Source: an uncultured Gammaproteobacteria bacterium (GTDB lineage Bacteria > Pseudomonadota > Gammaproteobacteria > Arenicellales > Poriferihabitantaceae). From it: a DNA stretch of 64,000 nucleotides. The stretch spans positions 114,392-178,391 of the forward strand of contig CAMYNW010000019.1 in the NCBI GenBank assembly GCA_947259885.1. Reading direction: 5' to 3'. The notes below the pieces were generated by a model. That model worked only from the letters and a program-made list of their open reading frames with translations, did no database searches and had not been told where the DNA came from. Below, one piece after another: positions 28,365-37,684 of the stretch. Position 1 is the stretch's first letter; each line of letters begins with the position of its first letter. Both the position numbers and the translations under genes were made by a program.

Positions 28365-28593
28365 TATGGACTTAAGGGTAAGACGGAGCGCCTATTCTAA
28401 CCTGTATACAGCAATTCTAATGGCCTAAATAATTCACCTTAAACTGGCACTTGGCGTCGTTTTCTGACAAATTGTTACGAGCGAAATATCCTTAAATACG
28501 CGCATTTGCGGGTTCTCTAGAGCGGGTGCGCTAGGGTAGAATCCCGGCCCTGTTGTATTGCAGCAAAATCCATATTTCGAGGAGAAAGCCCAT

Positions 28594-29343
28594 ATGAAAA
28601 TTCTGGTTCCAGTTAAGCGCGTCATAGACGCCAATATCCGGGTCCGGGTTAAGGCGGACAACACCGGCGTTGAGACTGCGAATGTCAAAATGGCGATGAA
28701 TCCGTTTTGTGAAATCGCGGTGGAAGAAGCGTTACGCTTAAAGGAAGCCGGTAATGCCGAAGAGGTCATTGTAGTATGCGTCGGGCCGGAAAAATCCGCC
28801 GAGACCATTCGCACCGGACTCGCAATGGGAGCTGACAGGGGTGTCCATGTGGCGACGGATGAGCGATTGGAGCCGCTTGTAATTGCAAAGATTCTAAAGG
28901 TTGTAGCAGAAAAAGAGGGTACCGATCTGGTCATCCTTGGAAAACAATCAATCGATGACGACAATAACCAGACAGGACAGATGCTGGCGGCGATCATGGG
29001 CCGGCCTCTTGGGAGTTATATATCAAAGATTGAAAGCAGTGATGGAGGTTTTGCTATTACCCGTGAAATCGATGCGGGTCTTGAAAGTCTCAAAATTACC
29101 TCTCCTGCTGTGGTGACCGCAGATCTGCGGTTGAATGAACCGCGATATGCGTCTCTGCCAAATATTATGAAAGCCAAGAAGAAACCTATTGAAGTGATGA
29201 GTCCAGAGGACTTGGGTGTCGAGGTAAAAAATCGGACCAACGTAGTTCGGGTCGATGAGCCGCCAGCAAGAGAAGCGGGAATTATGGTGTCCAGCGCGAG
29301 CGAGCTGGTAGATAAATTAAAGAATGAAGCGAAGGTGATTTAA
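28594..29343 (+). CDS. etfB: Electron transfer flavoprotein beta subunit
   Basis: Beta subunit of the FAD/AMP-containing electron carrier that takes electrons from acyl-CoA and related dehydrogenases. The ATG at 28594 follows AGGAGA and gives [15 protein letters not shown], standard for EtfB, 249 aa. The family signature is in the region around residues 160-185. A longer in-frame start at 28558 is rejected for lack of fit. etfA begins directly after the stop codon. Confidence 0.96.
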   Translation: MKILVPVKRVIDANIRVRVKADNTGVETANVKMAMNPFCEIAVEEALRLKEAGNAEEVIVVCVGPEKSAETIRTGLAMGADRGVHVATDERLEPLVIAKILKVVAEKEGTDLVILGKQSIDDDNNQTGQMLAAIMGRPLGSYISKIESSDGGFAITREIDAGLESLKITSPAVVTADLRLNEPRYASLPNIMKAKKKPIEVMSPEDLGVEVKNRTNVVRVDEPPAREAGIMVSSASELVDKLKNEAKVI

Positions 29344-30282
29344 ATGAGTGTACTTGTAATAGCAGAACACGACAACAGCCAGCTTTTCCCTAGCACTCTA
29401 AACACGGTTGCGGCTGCATCAAAGATTAACAGTGAGGTGGATGTGCTGGTGGCGGGCAGTGATTGTGGGGATATCGCTGCGCAGTGTGCAAAAATCGCAG
29501 GAGTGGGCAAAGTACTGTGTGCTGATGCACCAACTTATGCTAATGAAATTACCGAAAACACTGCGGCATTGGTTAAGGCCCACGTCAGCAACTATTCACA
29601 TGTGCTGGCGCCGGCGTCTACATTCGGCAAGGCGCTTATACCGTATACGGCAGCGTTGTGTGATGTGCAGGCGATATCGGATATCAGCGAAGTGGTTTCG
29701 GAGGATACATTCGTGCGACCGATTTACGCTGGTAATGCACTGCAGACAGTTCAATCGAGTGATTCGGTTAAAATGATTACAGTACGCACCACCGCCTTTG
29801 AGCTGGCTGACGCGGAGTCAGGTAGCGCCGAAGTCATCACGGTTGAAGATTTCGGTGCCACGGACTGGGTTCAATTTGTCGATCAGAATCTCAGTCAGAG
29901 CGAGCGCCCCGAATTAACCTCCGCTAAAGTGGTTGTGTCCGGTGGACGGGGTATGCAAAACGGGGATAATTTCGCCATGCTGGAAAAACTGGCTGATAAC
30001 CTGGGTGGTGCGGTAGGCGCATCACGTGCGGCGGTGGATGCAGGATTTGTTCCTAATGACTACCAGGTCGGTCAAACCGGTAAGGTTGTTGCTCCCGATT
30101 TATATCTAGCCGTGGGCATTTCCGGGGCAATCCAGCACCTCGCCGGAATGAAGGACTCGAAAGTAATTGTCGCGATCAACAATGATGAAGAGGCGCCAAT
30201 TTTTCAGGTATCTGACTATGGTTGGAATGAAGATTTATTTGTAGCAGTTCCTGCCTTGCAGGCTGAGTTGGAAAGTAACTGA
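29344..30282 (+). CDS. etfA: Electron transfer flavoprotein alpha subunit
   Basis: Alpha subunit that holds FAD. The 312-aa protein has the N-terminal ETF domain and the C-terminal FAD-binding motifs VSGGRGMQ near residue 198 and [19 protein letters not shown] plus SGAIQH near 240-265. It abuts etfB with no gap and is closed by a strong terminator. No ETF dehydrogenase gene is in the window. Confidence 0.96.
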   Translation: MSVLVIAEHDNSQLFPSTLNTVAAASKINSEVDVLVAGSDCGDIAAQCAKIAGVGKVLCADAPTYANEITENTAALVKAHVSNYSHVLAPASTFGKALIPYTAALCDVQAISDISEVVSEDTFVRPIYAGNALQTVQSSDSVKMITVRTTAFELADAESGSAEVITVEDFGATDWVQFVDQNLSQSERPELTSAKVVVSGGRGMQNGDNFAMLEKLADNLGGAVGASRAAVDAGFVPNDYQVGQTGKVVAPDLYLAVGISGAIQHLAGMKDSKVIVAINNDEEAPIFQVSDYGWNEDLFVAVPALQAELESN

Positions 30283-30300
30283 TTACGCAGTATGGATATA

Positions 30301-30332
30301 AGCCCTCCAGGTCAAACCTGGAGGGCTTTTTT
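30301..30332 (+). terminator. Rho-independent terminator after etfBA
   Basis: A 12-bp perfect stem (AGCCCTCCAGGT at 30301-30312 with ACCTGGAGGGCT at 30316-30327) with a 3-base loop, followed by T-rich sequence. Confidence 0.95.
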
Positions 30333-30430
30333 GTGCGCGGGGCGTATGATGGAGATACGGTGGCGAAACCAGATTCTTTGGTGGTGTTGCCCGAAATAAA
30401 TCATAAGAAACTCCAGACACTCTCCGAGCA

Positions 30431-30460
30431 AAAAAAAGGCGTGTCACTGGCACGCCTTTT
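30431..30460 (-). terminator. Rho-independent terminator after the fadL-like gene
   Basis: A hairpin with AAAAGGCGTG (30434-30443) pairing to CACGCCTTTT (30451-30460), 7-base loop. Read leftward it ends in the T-run complementary to the A-run at 30431-30437, and it lies 20 bases past the end of the outer-membrane gene. Confidence 0.9.
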
Positions 30461-30479
30461 CTTGTTTAGTTCCTGGCTA

Positions 30480-31745
30480 TCAAAATTGCCACTGGGCCTG
30501 AACACCAAAAATATTGGCTTCACCCTCGTAAGTGCCTGACAGGGTGCTGGATACGATTCCAGGGGCGGTTGGGGGCGCGGCAATCACGGTCGATTCAAAG
30601 ATCGGTGCATCATCCCCGGTCAAGTAAGCATAGCCAAAATCGATGGTCATATTTGCGTTTGGGGAATAACTCGCGCCAAGTGTGAACCAGTTCCGGTCCG
30701 AATCGGGAATGCGTACGGTCCGAAACTCGTCCGGCACAGGTGATTCATCATAGGCGTATCCAAACCGCATGGTCCATTGATTGCTTAGATGGTAATTTGC
30801 GCCCAGGCTGAAAGTCCACGAGTCATTCCAGTTTTCCTCAGTGACTGAGTCTGGCAGACCATTGTCAAACTCGATGCGAAGTTCCTCAAACCGGCTCCAC
30901 TTCGTCCAACGTGCAGAAGCAAGTAAGTCCCACTGGCCATTTGGCGAATGCGCCGCGCTCAGATAGATGGTTTCAGGAAGAGTGACCTTCGCAAGTGCCC
31001 CCGCGTTAACGAGCGTGGCGCCGGTTGGAGAAACCACGTTTAGGCTTCCCTCTACTTCCTGCTCAATTTTGGAGCGGAACCCAATACCGAAGCGAGTCGA
31101 ATCAGCAGGCGTAAACATTGCCCCAAGATTGAATCCAGCCGCCCAATTGTCGCCTTCGACTGTACTCTTACCGTCCGGTACGCCTAGCCCTAGAAATCTA
31201 GCCTGGCTCAGCTTGGCATCGGCAAACTGAATACTGATGCCGGCACCTAGGGAGACTTGATCGTTAACCTTATAAGCCAGTGCAGGGTTGATGTCGATAG
31301 TGGTGAGTTCGGAAGTCAGTCCCTGAAAGCGACCCGCCCAATTGTTGTCATACTCGGTTTTTAGTCCAAACGGAGCGGTGAGACTAATTCCATACTTGAG
31401 CTTTCCCGAATCTGGAAAAGTATAATATAGATTAGGTACGACGCCCGTGGTGCCTCCATCATCATTGGGCCCGCCAAAGGGCATAGCGCCACCTGCGAAC
31501 TCGGATTTGCTGTCAATGATGCTGACGCCGGCCTGGAACTGGCGGCCTTCCACCAAAAACATTCCAGCAGGATTGTAGAACATGTCTGAGACGTCGTCCC
31601 CCGCAACGCCTGCGCCGGCGAAAGCTCTTCCCAATCCAGAAACGCTCGATTCACTAATCTGAAATCCGGCGGACAATGCCTGGGTGGAAGCTACCATAAG
31701 CACGGCAGCAATCACGCCATTAAATAGAGTTTTTTTTATACTCAT
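30480..31745 (-). CDS. FadL/OmpP1 family outer-membrane transporter
   Basis: A 421-aa outer-membrane beta-barrel for long-chain fatty acids or other hydrophobic compounds. It has a signal peptide (cleavage after ALSA near residue 26), then the FadL N-terminal hatch motif GFQISESSVSGLGRAFAG and DMFYNPAGM. It ends in Phe (VQAQWQF), typical of barrel assembly signals. Together with etfBA, prpE and the crotonase it suggests some capacity for acyl-compound catabolism. Substrate not assigned. Confidence 0.92.
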   Translation of the reverse strand: MSIKKTLFNGVIAAVLMVASTQALSAGFQISESSVSGLGRAFAGAGVAGDDVSDMFYNPAGMFLVEGRQFQAGVSIIDSKSEFAGGAMPFGGPNDDGGTTGVVPNLYYTFPDSGKLKYGISLTAPFGLKTEYDNNWAGRFQGLTSELTTIDINPALAYKVNDQVSLGAGISIQFADAKLSQARFLGLGVPDGKSTVEGDNWAAGFNLGAMFTPADSTRFGIGFRSKIEQEVEGSLNVVSPTGATLVNAGALAKVTLPETIYLSAAHSPNGQWDLLASARWTKWSRFEELRIEFDNGLPDSVTEENWNDSWTFSLGANYHLSNQWTMRFGYAYDESPVPDEFRTVRIPDSDRNWFTLGASYSPNANMTIDFGYAYLTGDDAPIFESTVIAAPPTAPGIVSSTLSGTYEGEANIFGVQAQWQF

Positions 31746-31999
31746 CTTATTCCCCTGAAAGTTTTAGTAAGTGGGTTAAGTCACTGAAAGTGCTGATGAT
31801 TGTCTGAGACCAATCCGTTGAACGAGGATTAAATATTTGTAATCTGAAGACTATAACACTAGTGAAAAAGTTCCAAGCTATTTAGCGTTTGTAGGCTGGA
31901 TACCGACTCTGAATGACCTCTCACCACAAGGCTTTGGCGCAAAAATGATGAACTTACAGTAACACCGGGCTCTGATACCATGATCGAGCGGGTGTCAGA

Positions 32000-33040
32000 T
32001 CAATCGCCTTCAGACACAATAATGAGGCAGTGTGAGTTTTTTGGAATATTGTCGAGTCCAATTGACTTAATCAATCCGGCAAGTCCTGCTGTACCAGACG
32101 GGGTGCTGTTGACGCCGTGCTTTTGTAATAGGATTGTTGAGTCTTCCGCTTCCTTATCTTCGACCTCAATAAATGCGTCGGCGGTATGTCGCAATGATTC
32201 AAAGGTCAGCAGAGATGCCTGCTTGCAATCGAGTCTGCCCATATTTGAAACTGGCCCATTAACGTCGACTAATTTTCCGGCGGCTACGCTGCGCGCGAGA
32301 CATGGCGCCGCAGTCGGTTCCACGATATTTATTTGCGGCTGCGTCGTCCACGATTGACGAATATGCGCAGCGACTGCCGCTGCCATTCCACCGACTCCTG
32401 CCTGAAGAAACACTCGATCTGGCCATTCCCTGACGGCTTCAAATTGCTGCCGGCATTCTTCGGCCAGCGCGGTGTATCCCTGATAGATCAAGCGCGGGAC
32501 TTCCAGATAATCATCCCACGACGTATCGGCAATCAATTGCCATTGATTTCGTTGGCTGGCTTCGAGTGCTCCCTGCATCGCTTCCTCGTAGACCGCGCCT
32601 TGGCGGATGACCTCTGCGCCTTTCTGTCTGAGTCTTTGCGCAAATGATTCGGGTACCGATTCAGCGATAAAAACCACAGCCTTGGCGCCGAACAGATGAG
32701 CGCCTGCGGCCACCGACAGCCCATGGTTTCCAGCCGTTGCACAAACAAAAGTTTTTGAGGCCGCCGCTTCGCGAATTGCCGGAGCAGTTAGATCTACCGG
32801 GAGGTCGGGATCATGGCCCGCTTGTTTCAGTATTATTTGTAAAATCGCGTAGCTGCCGCCCAGTGCCTTAAATGAACCCAAACCCATTCTCGGGCTTTCA
32901 TTTTTTACCCATAGAGATTCAACACCGAGCGCACTCGCCAACTCAGCCAATGGTTCAAGAGGTGTAGGAGAATAAGCGGGGCACTGAGCAAGCAGCGCCA
33001 TGACGGGCCGATGATCGACGTTTAGGCTTATATCAGGCAT
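32000..33040 (-). CDS. Diaminopropionate ammonia-lyase-like PLP enzyme
   Basis: A 346-aa fold-type II PLP enzyme. The PLP lysine is in GLGSFKALGGSYAI near residue 55, with the CATAGNHGLSVAAGAHLFGA motif near 100 and the VFLQAGVGGMAAAV phosphate-binding loop near 210. These features resemble diaminopropionate ammonia-lyase, which converts 2,3-diaminopropionate to pyruvate and ammonia. Threonine dehydratase-like enzymes are the alternative. The 254 bp on its downstream side (31746-31999) hold the fadL-like promoter and no gene. Confidence 0.8.
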   Translation of the reverse strand: MPDISLNVDHRPVMALLAQCPAYSPTPLEPLAELASALGVESLWVKNESPRMGLGSFKALGGSYAILQIILKQAGHDPDLPVDLTAPAIREAAASKTFVCATAGNHGLSVAAGAHLFGAKAVVFIAESVPESFAQRLRQKGAEVIRQGAVYEEAMQGALEASQRNQWQLIADTSWDDYLEVPRLIYQGYTALAEECRQQFEAVREWPDRVFLQAGVGGMAAAVAAHIRQSWTTQPQINIVEPTAAPCLARSVAAGKLVDVNGPVSNMGRLDCKQASLLTFESLRHTADAFIEVEDKEAEDSTILLQKHGVNSTPSGTAGLAGLIKSIGLDNIPKNSHCLIIVSEGD

Positions 33041-33118
33041 CCAGATTTCTCATTGCATTGATCGGGTTTCGCATCATGCCGACAAACGTGGAAAATGAAA
33101 AGGAACCTTATACTGAAT

Positions 33119-33976
33119 TTAGAAGTCAGCGTTATCGAGCCATTCGAGGACCCGCTCCGTCAATATCTCTCCCGCTTCCGAAAAATAGTGATTGGCGCCA
33201 TCAACCTTGATTTGAGCCGATGACGCATTGCCATTTTGTTCGATCAGGGCCTGGCGCTCGGGCACCATCGCCAGAGGGCGCGGATACTCTTCGCTACCGT
33301 AAATATCCAGAACAGGGATGGTCATATTTCCAATAGGAAACGGGGTTTTGAGTTCTTGGTCGGCATCGGTGGTTCCGAGCCCGATAGCGATATACCCCTG
33401 AATCATGCTGTCCCCCGTGGCATTCAACCAGTGGTTGGCCATGTGGGCGCCACAACTGTGCCCAGCGAGTATGATGGTTTCTTCCCCTTGAGATCGTAGG
33501 TGGTTAATTGCGGCTTCGATCCGTCCCTGCGCAAAATTTAGAATGGGCAGGTAATCGTAATATTTTTTCCCCTTGGCAAGCACCGGCATCTGCAGTGCGA
33601 GTGTTGACCAGTTATTTTCCGCGAGGCCTACCCGCATTGGCCCCACAACGTTCTGATCTTCGGGACTGACGTCTCTACCGTGCAGGATGATCACTGTGCC
33701 TTTCGGGTCATCTGATAGCATATGAATCGCAAGAAACTCCCGGCCATTGGCTTCGAGCCATAGGGCCTCCCCATCAAAGATCTGTGGTGCAATCTGTTCC
33801 GCGATGCGCCGCTCCCTCGCGTAATCGGGGCTCTCGTCAGCATAAACCTGCCACTGGATACCACACATCAGTGCACTCACGAAGAGCACGAAGCAACGTC
33901 CAAAAAAAGATTTTGCCGATCGCAATCCCAATCGATCATGGGCGGTAGCAAAACGCATTCCGGAATACCGATTCAA
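33119..33976 (-). CDS. DUF3530-like alpha/beta hydrolase, exported
   Basis: A 285-aa protein with an N-terminal hydrophobic export segment (about residues 25-45) after an unusually long leader; the true start may be internal. The alpha/beta hydrolase core has the oxyanion region VIILHGRDVSP, the nucleophile elbow AGHSCGAHMAN near residue 171 and the late histidine in DGANHYF. Similar to DUF3530 proteins of unknown substrate. Confidence 0.72.
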   Translation of the reverse strand: MNRYSGMRFATAHDRLGLRSAKSFFGRCFVLFVSALMCGIQWQVYADESPDYARERRIAEQIAPQIFDGEALWLEANGREFLAIHMLSDDPKGTVIILHGRDVSPEDQNVVGPMRVGLAENNWSTLALQMPVLAKGKKYYDYLPILNFAQGRIEAAINHLRSQGEETIILAGHSCGAHMANHWLNATGDSMIQGYIAIGLGTTDADQELKTPFPIGNMTIPVLDIYGSEEYPRPLAMVPERQALIEQNGNASSAQIKVDGANHYFSEAGEILTERVLEWLDNADF

Positions 33977-34019
33977 AGTGAGCGCAGTTCTGTCTCCAGC
34001 TGAGGCTGTACGGCCATGT

Positions 34020-34235
34020 TCAAGAATGTTTTGTATTTACGCCAATCAGTTTATAAAGCGCACAGAACCTGGTGACACCGGTAAATACTAAAACTGCGCC
34101 GACCACCTGGATCAGAATTCGTATAGTTTGATTTTCCCAAAGTGCCAGCTCTGCGACATAGGGTGCGGCGATAAGTACAATTCCAATGATGATGCGGATA
34201 ACTCGATCCGCATTTCCAACGTTTGCAAGACTCAT
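34020..34235 (-). CDS. DUF2892 (YgaP-like) small membrane protein
   Basis: A 71-aa protein with two hydrophobic helices (about residues 12-30 and 38-58). The pattern NVGNADRVIRIIIGIVLI, then TGVTRFCALYKLIG, matches DUF2892, which also forms the membrane tail of some rhodaneses and is common in sulfur bacteria. The CALYKLIG tail with its conserved Cys is present. Function unknown. Confidence 0.85.
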   Translation of the reverse strand: MSLANVGNADRVIRIIIGIVLIAAPYVAELALWENQTIRILIQVVGAVLVFTGVTRFCALYKLIGVNTKHS

Positions 34236-34284
34236 GATTCAGACTCCATTAAAAATTTTAAAATGATATTAGAACTCTCTAATT

Positions 34285-34875
34285 TTAACTTACACACACC
34301 CACGTTGTGGCAATGTATTTATTTCCGCTGTTGACTTTAGAGCCACGGTGCAGATGGGTCCAGAAGGGTGGAAACAGTAGCAGCATCCCGCATTCTGGTT
34401 TAACTTTGAGTTTCTGAAAATAAAACTCGGTCTCGCCGCCGGACTCTGGAGCGGCGTTTAAGTACCATATTGCCACCAGTTGACGTTTGCTGAACTCACC
34501 TGGCCCACCGTCTACGTGCCAGTGATAGTATTCGCCAGCATTGGTTTTCTGCATGTTGTATCCGATATCATTGAGACGATTAGTCTTGAAAAAAGGATGC
34601 AATCCAGCAAGTAGGCCTAGGCCGTGCGAAAGTGATTGCTGCAGCCGATTATCGATATCGGACCAGTCTTCTCGTCCGCTGATCCTGAGGTCGGTTGAAC
34701 GTTTAATCGATTGCTCCGTAGTGGCGTGCTGACCGATTTTTCCTTGATACTGCTGCTCTGGATGACTTTCAAATCGTGTGATCATATCTTGACAGATGGA
34801 ATGATCGAGGGCGTTATCCAGGGCGTATATAAATGATCCCGGTGCGAGTTCACGAAAGCTGCTCTTCTTGTTCAT
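34285..34875 (-). CDS. 2-Oxoglutarate/Fe(II) prolyl-4-hydroxylase-type oxygenase
   Basis: A 196-aa double-stranded beta-helix oxygenase. The iron facial triad is visible as YYHWHVDGG (HxD) and HLHRGSKV (distal His), with the 2-oxoglutarate-binding lysine in GNKYIATTWV. Such enzymes hydroxylate prolyl or other residues or small molecules; the substrate is unknown. It overlaps the upstream 119-aa gene by 4 bases, implying a coupled pair. Confidence 0.82.
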   Translation of the reverse strand: MNKKSSFRELAPGSFIYALDNALDHSICQDMITRFESHPEQQYQGKIGQHATTEQSIKRSTDLRISGREDWSDIDNRLQQSLSHGLGLLAGLHPFFKTNRLNDIGYNMQKTNAGEYYHWHVDGGPGEFSKRQLVAIWYLNAAPESGGETEFYFQKLKVKPECGMLLLFPPFWTHLHRGSKVNSGNKYIATTWVCVS

Positions 34876-35231
34876 AACATCAGGGCGTCATTGTGATCGT
34901 AAAACATGGTTTCGTTGGCTTCACCCTCAGAATTGATGTTGACCGTTTTCACCCCGGGAAGTCGCCTCAGGATATACGCAGCCATCAGTGTCATGGATGC
35001 CTGGTTTTGAGTGTGAAGGGCGGTCAACAGACGATTTGCCGCGACCTGGCACCGCTCCAAAGTGCTGGGTGAATGGACGAATCTACGCCCTAACCGCCAT
35101 CCGTTATCCATATCTTGATCAATTTTTTCCAGTAAGGGGTATGCATCATCTAGCATAGCTTGGTCTACAGAGATCAACCTTTGTTCTTCGGCAACCAGCA
35201 CAAATAAAGTCAGAGAATTTGTTGAGGGCAT
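34872..35231 (-). CDS. Uncharacterised 119-aa protein coupled to the oxygenase
   Basis: I do not recognise this protein. It is 119 aa, mostly helical by composition, without a signal peptide or membrane segment. It ends 4 bases inside the following 2-oxoglutarate/Fe(II) oxygenase gene, so the two are translated together. It could be the oxygenase's substrate or partner (speculation). Confidence 0.6.
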   Translation of the reverse strand: MPSTNSLTLFVLVAEEQRLISVDQAMLDDAYPLLEKIDQDMDNGWRLGRRFVHSPSTLERCQVAANRLLTALHTQNQASMTLMAAYILRRLPGVKTVNINSEGEANETMFYDHNDALML

Positions 35232-35300
35232 ACTTATTGATCTTTTGTGAGTGATTAGAGCGAATGGTATAATTTACCGGACTATTCTTGGTGAGAGCAA

Positions 35301-35576
35301 TTGAACAAAGTATTGGTAGAACAGGATCCTTCTCCTATGAAACTGGAAGTAATGGGTGTGGATGACTGGCCGGTTGCCAGGGAAGCTATTGGAACCAGTG
35401 AGCGCAACTATCAGCATAGTGAGACCAGCTATATTCTTGAGGGCTCCGGAAAAATTGAAATCCAGGGCGATCAACCAGTTGGCTTTTCTGCCGGTGACCT
35501 GGTAACGGTTATGCCCGAAACCCGCTGCATCTGGAATATCACCGAAGCTATAGAGCGGCACTATTCCAAAGGGTAG
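35301..35576 (+). CDS. Small cupin domain protein
   Basis: A 91-aa single-domain cupin (DUF861-like). The barrel motifs NYQHSETSYILEGSGKIEI, and GDLVTVMPETRC further along, are present. The start is TTG after GGTGAG; an ATG 12 codons downstream is possible. The metal-binding histidines are few, so catalysis is uncertain. Function unknown. Confidence 0.75.
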   Translation: MNKVLVEQDPSPMKLEVMGVDDWPVAREAIGTSERNYQHSETSYILEGSGKIEIQGDQPVGFSAGDLVTVMPETRCIWNITEAIERHYSKG

Positions 35577-35678
35577 TTCTCTAAGCTGAGGTGAACTGGT
35601 ACCTTTATAGGCAAGGTTGCAGCTGAAACAGAGAATTTGGGCCGGCTGCCTAAAGCTAAGTCTGAGAACGAGACGGTC

Positions 35679-35873
35679 ATGACCAATACCTATTACGAAA
35701 CGATTTCAAAGCTAGAACAGCAAAATACTGCCAGGGATTATATTCTGGGCTGGGCAAGTGGTTACCTGGGAAATCCTAAAATCGAAGAACAGCGTATTTC
35801 GGAAAGCTGGGAAGCGGGTTACGGGGATGGCCGGGAACAGAACACTGATAACGCTGATAAGTGGAGAAACTGA
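35679..35873 (+). CDS. Small uncharacterised protein
   Basis: A 64-aa polar protein starting at the ATG at 35679, with the segment YILGWASGYLGNP and a glycine- and acidic-rich tail (SWEAGYGDGREQ). I do not recognise it. A longer in-frame start at 35637 exists but lacks a clear ribosome site. The SWEAGYGDGR end resembles tails of small proteins that co-occur with sulfur genes, but this is a weak impression. Confidence 0.5.
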   Translation: MTNTYYETISKLEQQNTARDYILGWASGYLGNPKIEEQRISESWEAGYGDGREQNTDNADKWRN

Positions 35874-35969
35874 TCTGCTGAGGCCGTGTATTCAGCGATC
35901 CCCGGTGCCCTTTCGGTAATTCGGTTTTAGATTGCGGGCTGCGGGGAATGATTTCTAGAAAGGGATGCT

Positions 35970-36542
35970 TTAGAAATCCGAAGACTTTTTTAATTTGTCA
36001 AAGGACTTGCGAAAAAACTCGAAGGCCTCTGGACCGTCGATATCCATCACCTGGTCAATGACCCACTTGTTGGTCTGACTTTGTCCCAATATCTCCTGCA
36101 CGCCAGACCCTAAAACGCGATACATCTCGTAGCCAGGTTCTCGGGCTATAAAGCGGCATCTGGATAGGCCTTCCATGGCCTGATTGAGGCTGGTCACAAA
36201 GTCCGAAGGGTCGATTTCTTGGTTCATGATTTCCAAGGCATTAATGGCGAAATGATTCTGGCAGTCCACTGAAAGAGCGTTGATGAATTCTGCTCTATTT
36301 TCCTGATCAAAGTGATCAAACACGAGTCTGTCAGCGCAGTGAATAAAGAAAAACAAATACTGCTGAATCACGCCGAGACGTTGGCTATCAGTCTGGTATT
36401 CGAAATCCTGCTGGTGTAGATTTTTCGCGGCATTTAGAGACATTCGCCAGCAAATGGCTGAAAGTGCATTAGCAAACTCAGACACTGAAATCTTTTTCTC
36501 TTTGTTTTTCCAGCTGGTCCGAATTCTTGATTTCTGAATCAT
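35970..36542 (-). CDS. Uncharacterised 190-aa protein
   Basis: I do not recognise this 190-aa helical protein. No signal peptide or membrane segment is evident. A GGAAAGG ribosome site precedes its ATG. It is divergent from the 36.6-kb gene. Codon use looks like neighbouring genes, so it is likely real. Confidence 0.6.
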   Translation of the reverse strand: MIQKSRIRTSWKNKEKKISVSEFANALSAICWRMSLNAAKNLHQQDFEYQTDSQRLGVIQQYLFFFIHCADRLVFDHFDQENRAEFINALSVDCQNHFAINALEIMNQEIDPSDFVTSLNQAMEGLSRCRFIAREPGYEMYRVLGSGVQEILGQSQTNKWVIDQVMDIDGPEAFEFFRKSFDKLKKSSDF

Positions 36543-36613
36543 TTACCTTTCCGCATTGACAACCGAATATCATAACAGTGTAATTGAGAGAATTCCTTTC
36601 ATTCGATGTGGTG

Positions 36614-37684
36614 ATGCAGACTATACGGCGCCCGGTGAATATCCCCAATTTAGTAGAGACAGTGCAACACAACTGCGACGTTGCGGATGCTCGATTTGCG
36701 GGGGACGACACGCTTTGCATCTACCTGCTAAAAATGCGCGAGTATTACAGGTGGGTTAACGAATTGCATTGTGGCGAGGTGATAGATCGCGAAAAACTGG
36801 GCAACTGGATTATGCAAAAGGAGGCCGCCTGGGATGATAAAGAAGAGCAGGATTATCACCCGCTAATATTGGGTGATCAGCAATTTGATCGCTTCGATAA
36901 CAAACAGATTAACAATATTCTGAATCCCCTTGGAATGATTTACAGTGGCGGGCTCGGCAGGCGTAATCGCCCGATCTTTTTCCTGGGCAACCTTGACGCC
37001 GTTGAAGAAGCTGCAAACTGCCGGGTTTTGATCTGCGGCCGTGAACTCGCTCGGAGTATGGCGGCACCTCCTGCAATGTCGCATGCTGGATTCATCTATG
37101 TGAGAAGGGATGCATTGCGGCGATATCTGGCGGCGTTGGTTGAAGAGTGGAAGTGGGCGCGGCGCGACAACGCAATGGCAGACGTGATGAAGTATTATGG
37201 ATTTGATACTGCCCCTGATGACGCGCTCGATACCATGGTAGATAGAGAACAGGAAAATCTGATCCTGCACGAAATAGGTGAGCGTATAGCGGAAGAAATG
37301 ATTGGAGAAGGTTGGCAATTAGCGGTTGGAGAAATTGACAATCCTATTCAAGAGCTCAAAATGCGTGCGGTGCGCGATAATCTTGCCGACTGCGTGACCT
37401 CACTGCCCGCGTTTCTAACGCTCAGTGACCAGGTTTCTCTGGATTTTTATTACGCTAATATGACACCTCTGCGACGCGAAATGTTTCCGAGCTTTTGTGA
37501 AGCGTATCAGACTGCAAAGCGTCGGGGTGGTTATCAGGCATTGTCACGAGTGGTTGCTCAAGGAAGACATCATTGGCTGAAAATGAGCCAGGTACTTGTT
37601 TCACATCGGGAATGTGAGGCAAAAAAGCCTTCGTCGGTTGAACTTGAGTCCGTTGATCAACTTCTTGAGCGTTGTGTGTTCTGA
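36614..37684 (+). CDS. Uncharacterised protein, possibly Sfum_1244 family
   Basis: A 356-aa soluble protein from ATG 36614 (a TTG at 36584 would add 10 residues). Segments VETVQHNCDVADARFAGDD, then LCIYLLKMREYYRW, recall from memory the uncharacterised Sfum_1244 family; I could not check this. No catalytic motif is obvious. Its stop overlaps the start of the next gene, an iron/2-oxoglutarate hydroxylase, by one base (TGATG), so it may be that enzyme's client or partner. Confidence 0.65.
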   Translation: MQTIRRPVNIPNLVETVQHNCDVADARFAGDDTLCIYLLKMREYYRWVNELHCGEVIDREKLGNWIMQKEAAWDDKEEQDYHPLILGDQQFDRFDNKQINNILNPLGMIYSGGLGRRNRPIFFLGNLDAVEEAANCRVLICGRELARSMAAPPAMSHAGFIYVRRDALRRYLAALVEEWKWARRDNAMADVMKYYGFDTAPDDALDTMVDREQENLILHEIGERIAEEMIGEGWQLAVGEIDNPIQELKMRAVRDNLADCVTSLPAFLTLSDQVSLDFYYANMTPLRREMFPSFCEAYQTAKRRGGYQALSRVVAQGRHHWLKMSQVLVSHRECEAKKPSSVELESVDQLLERCVF

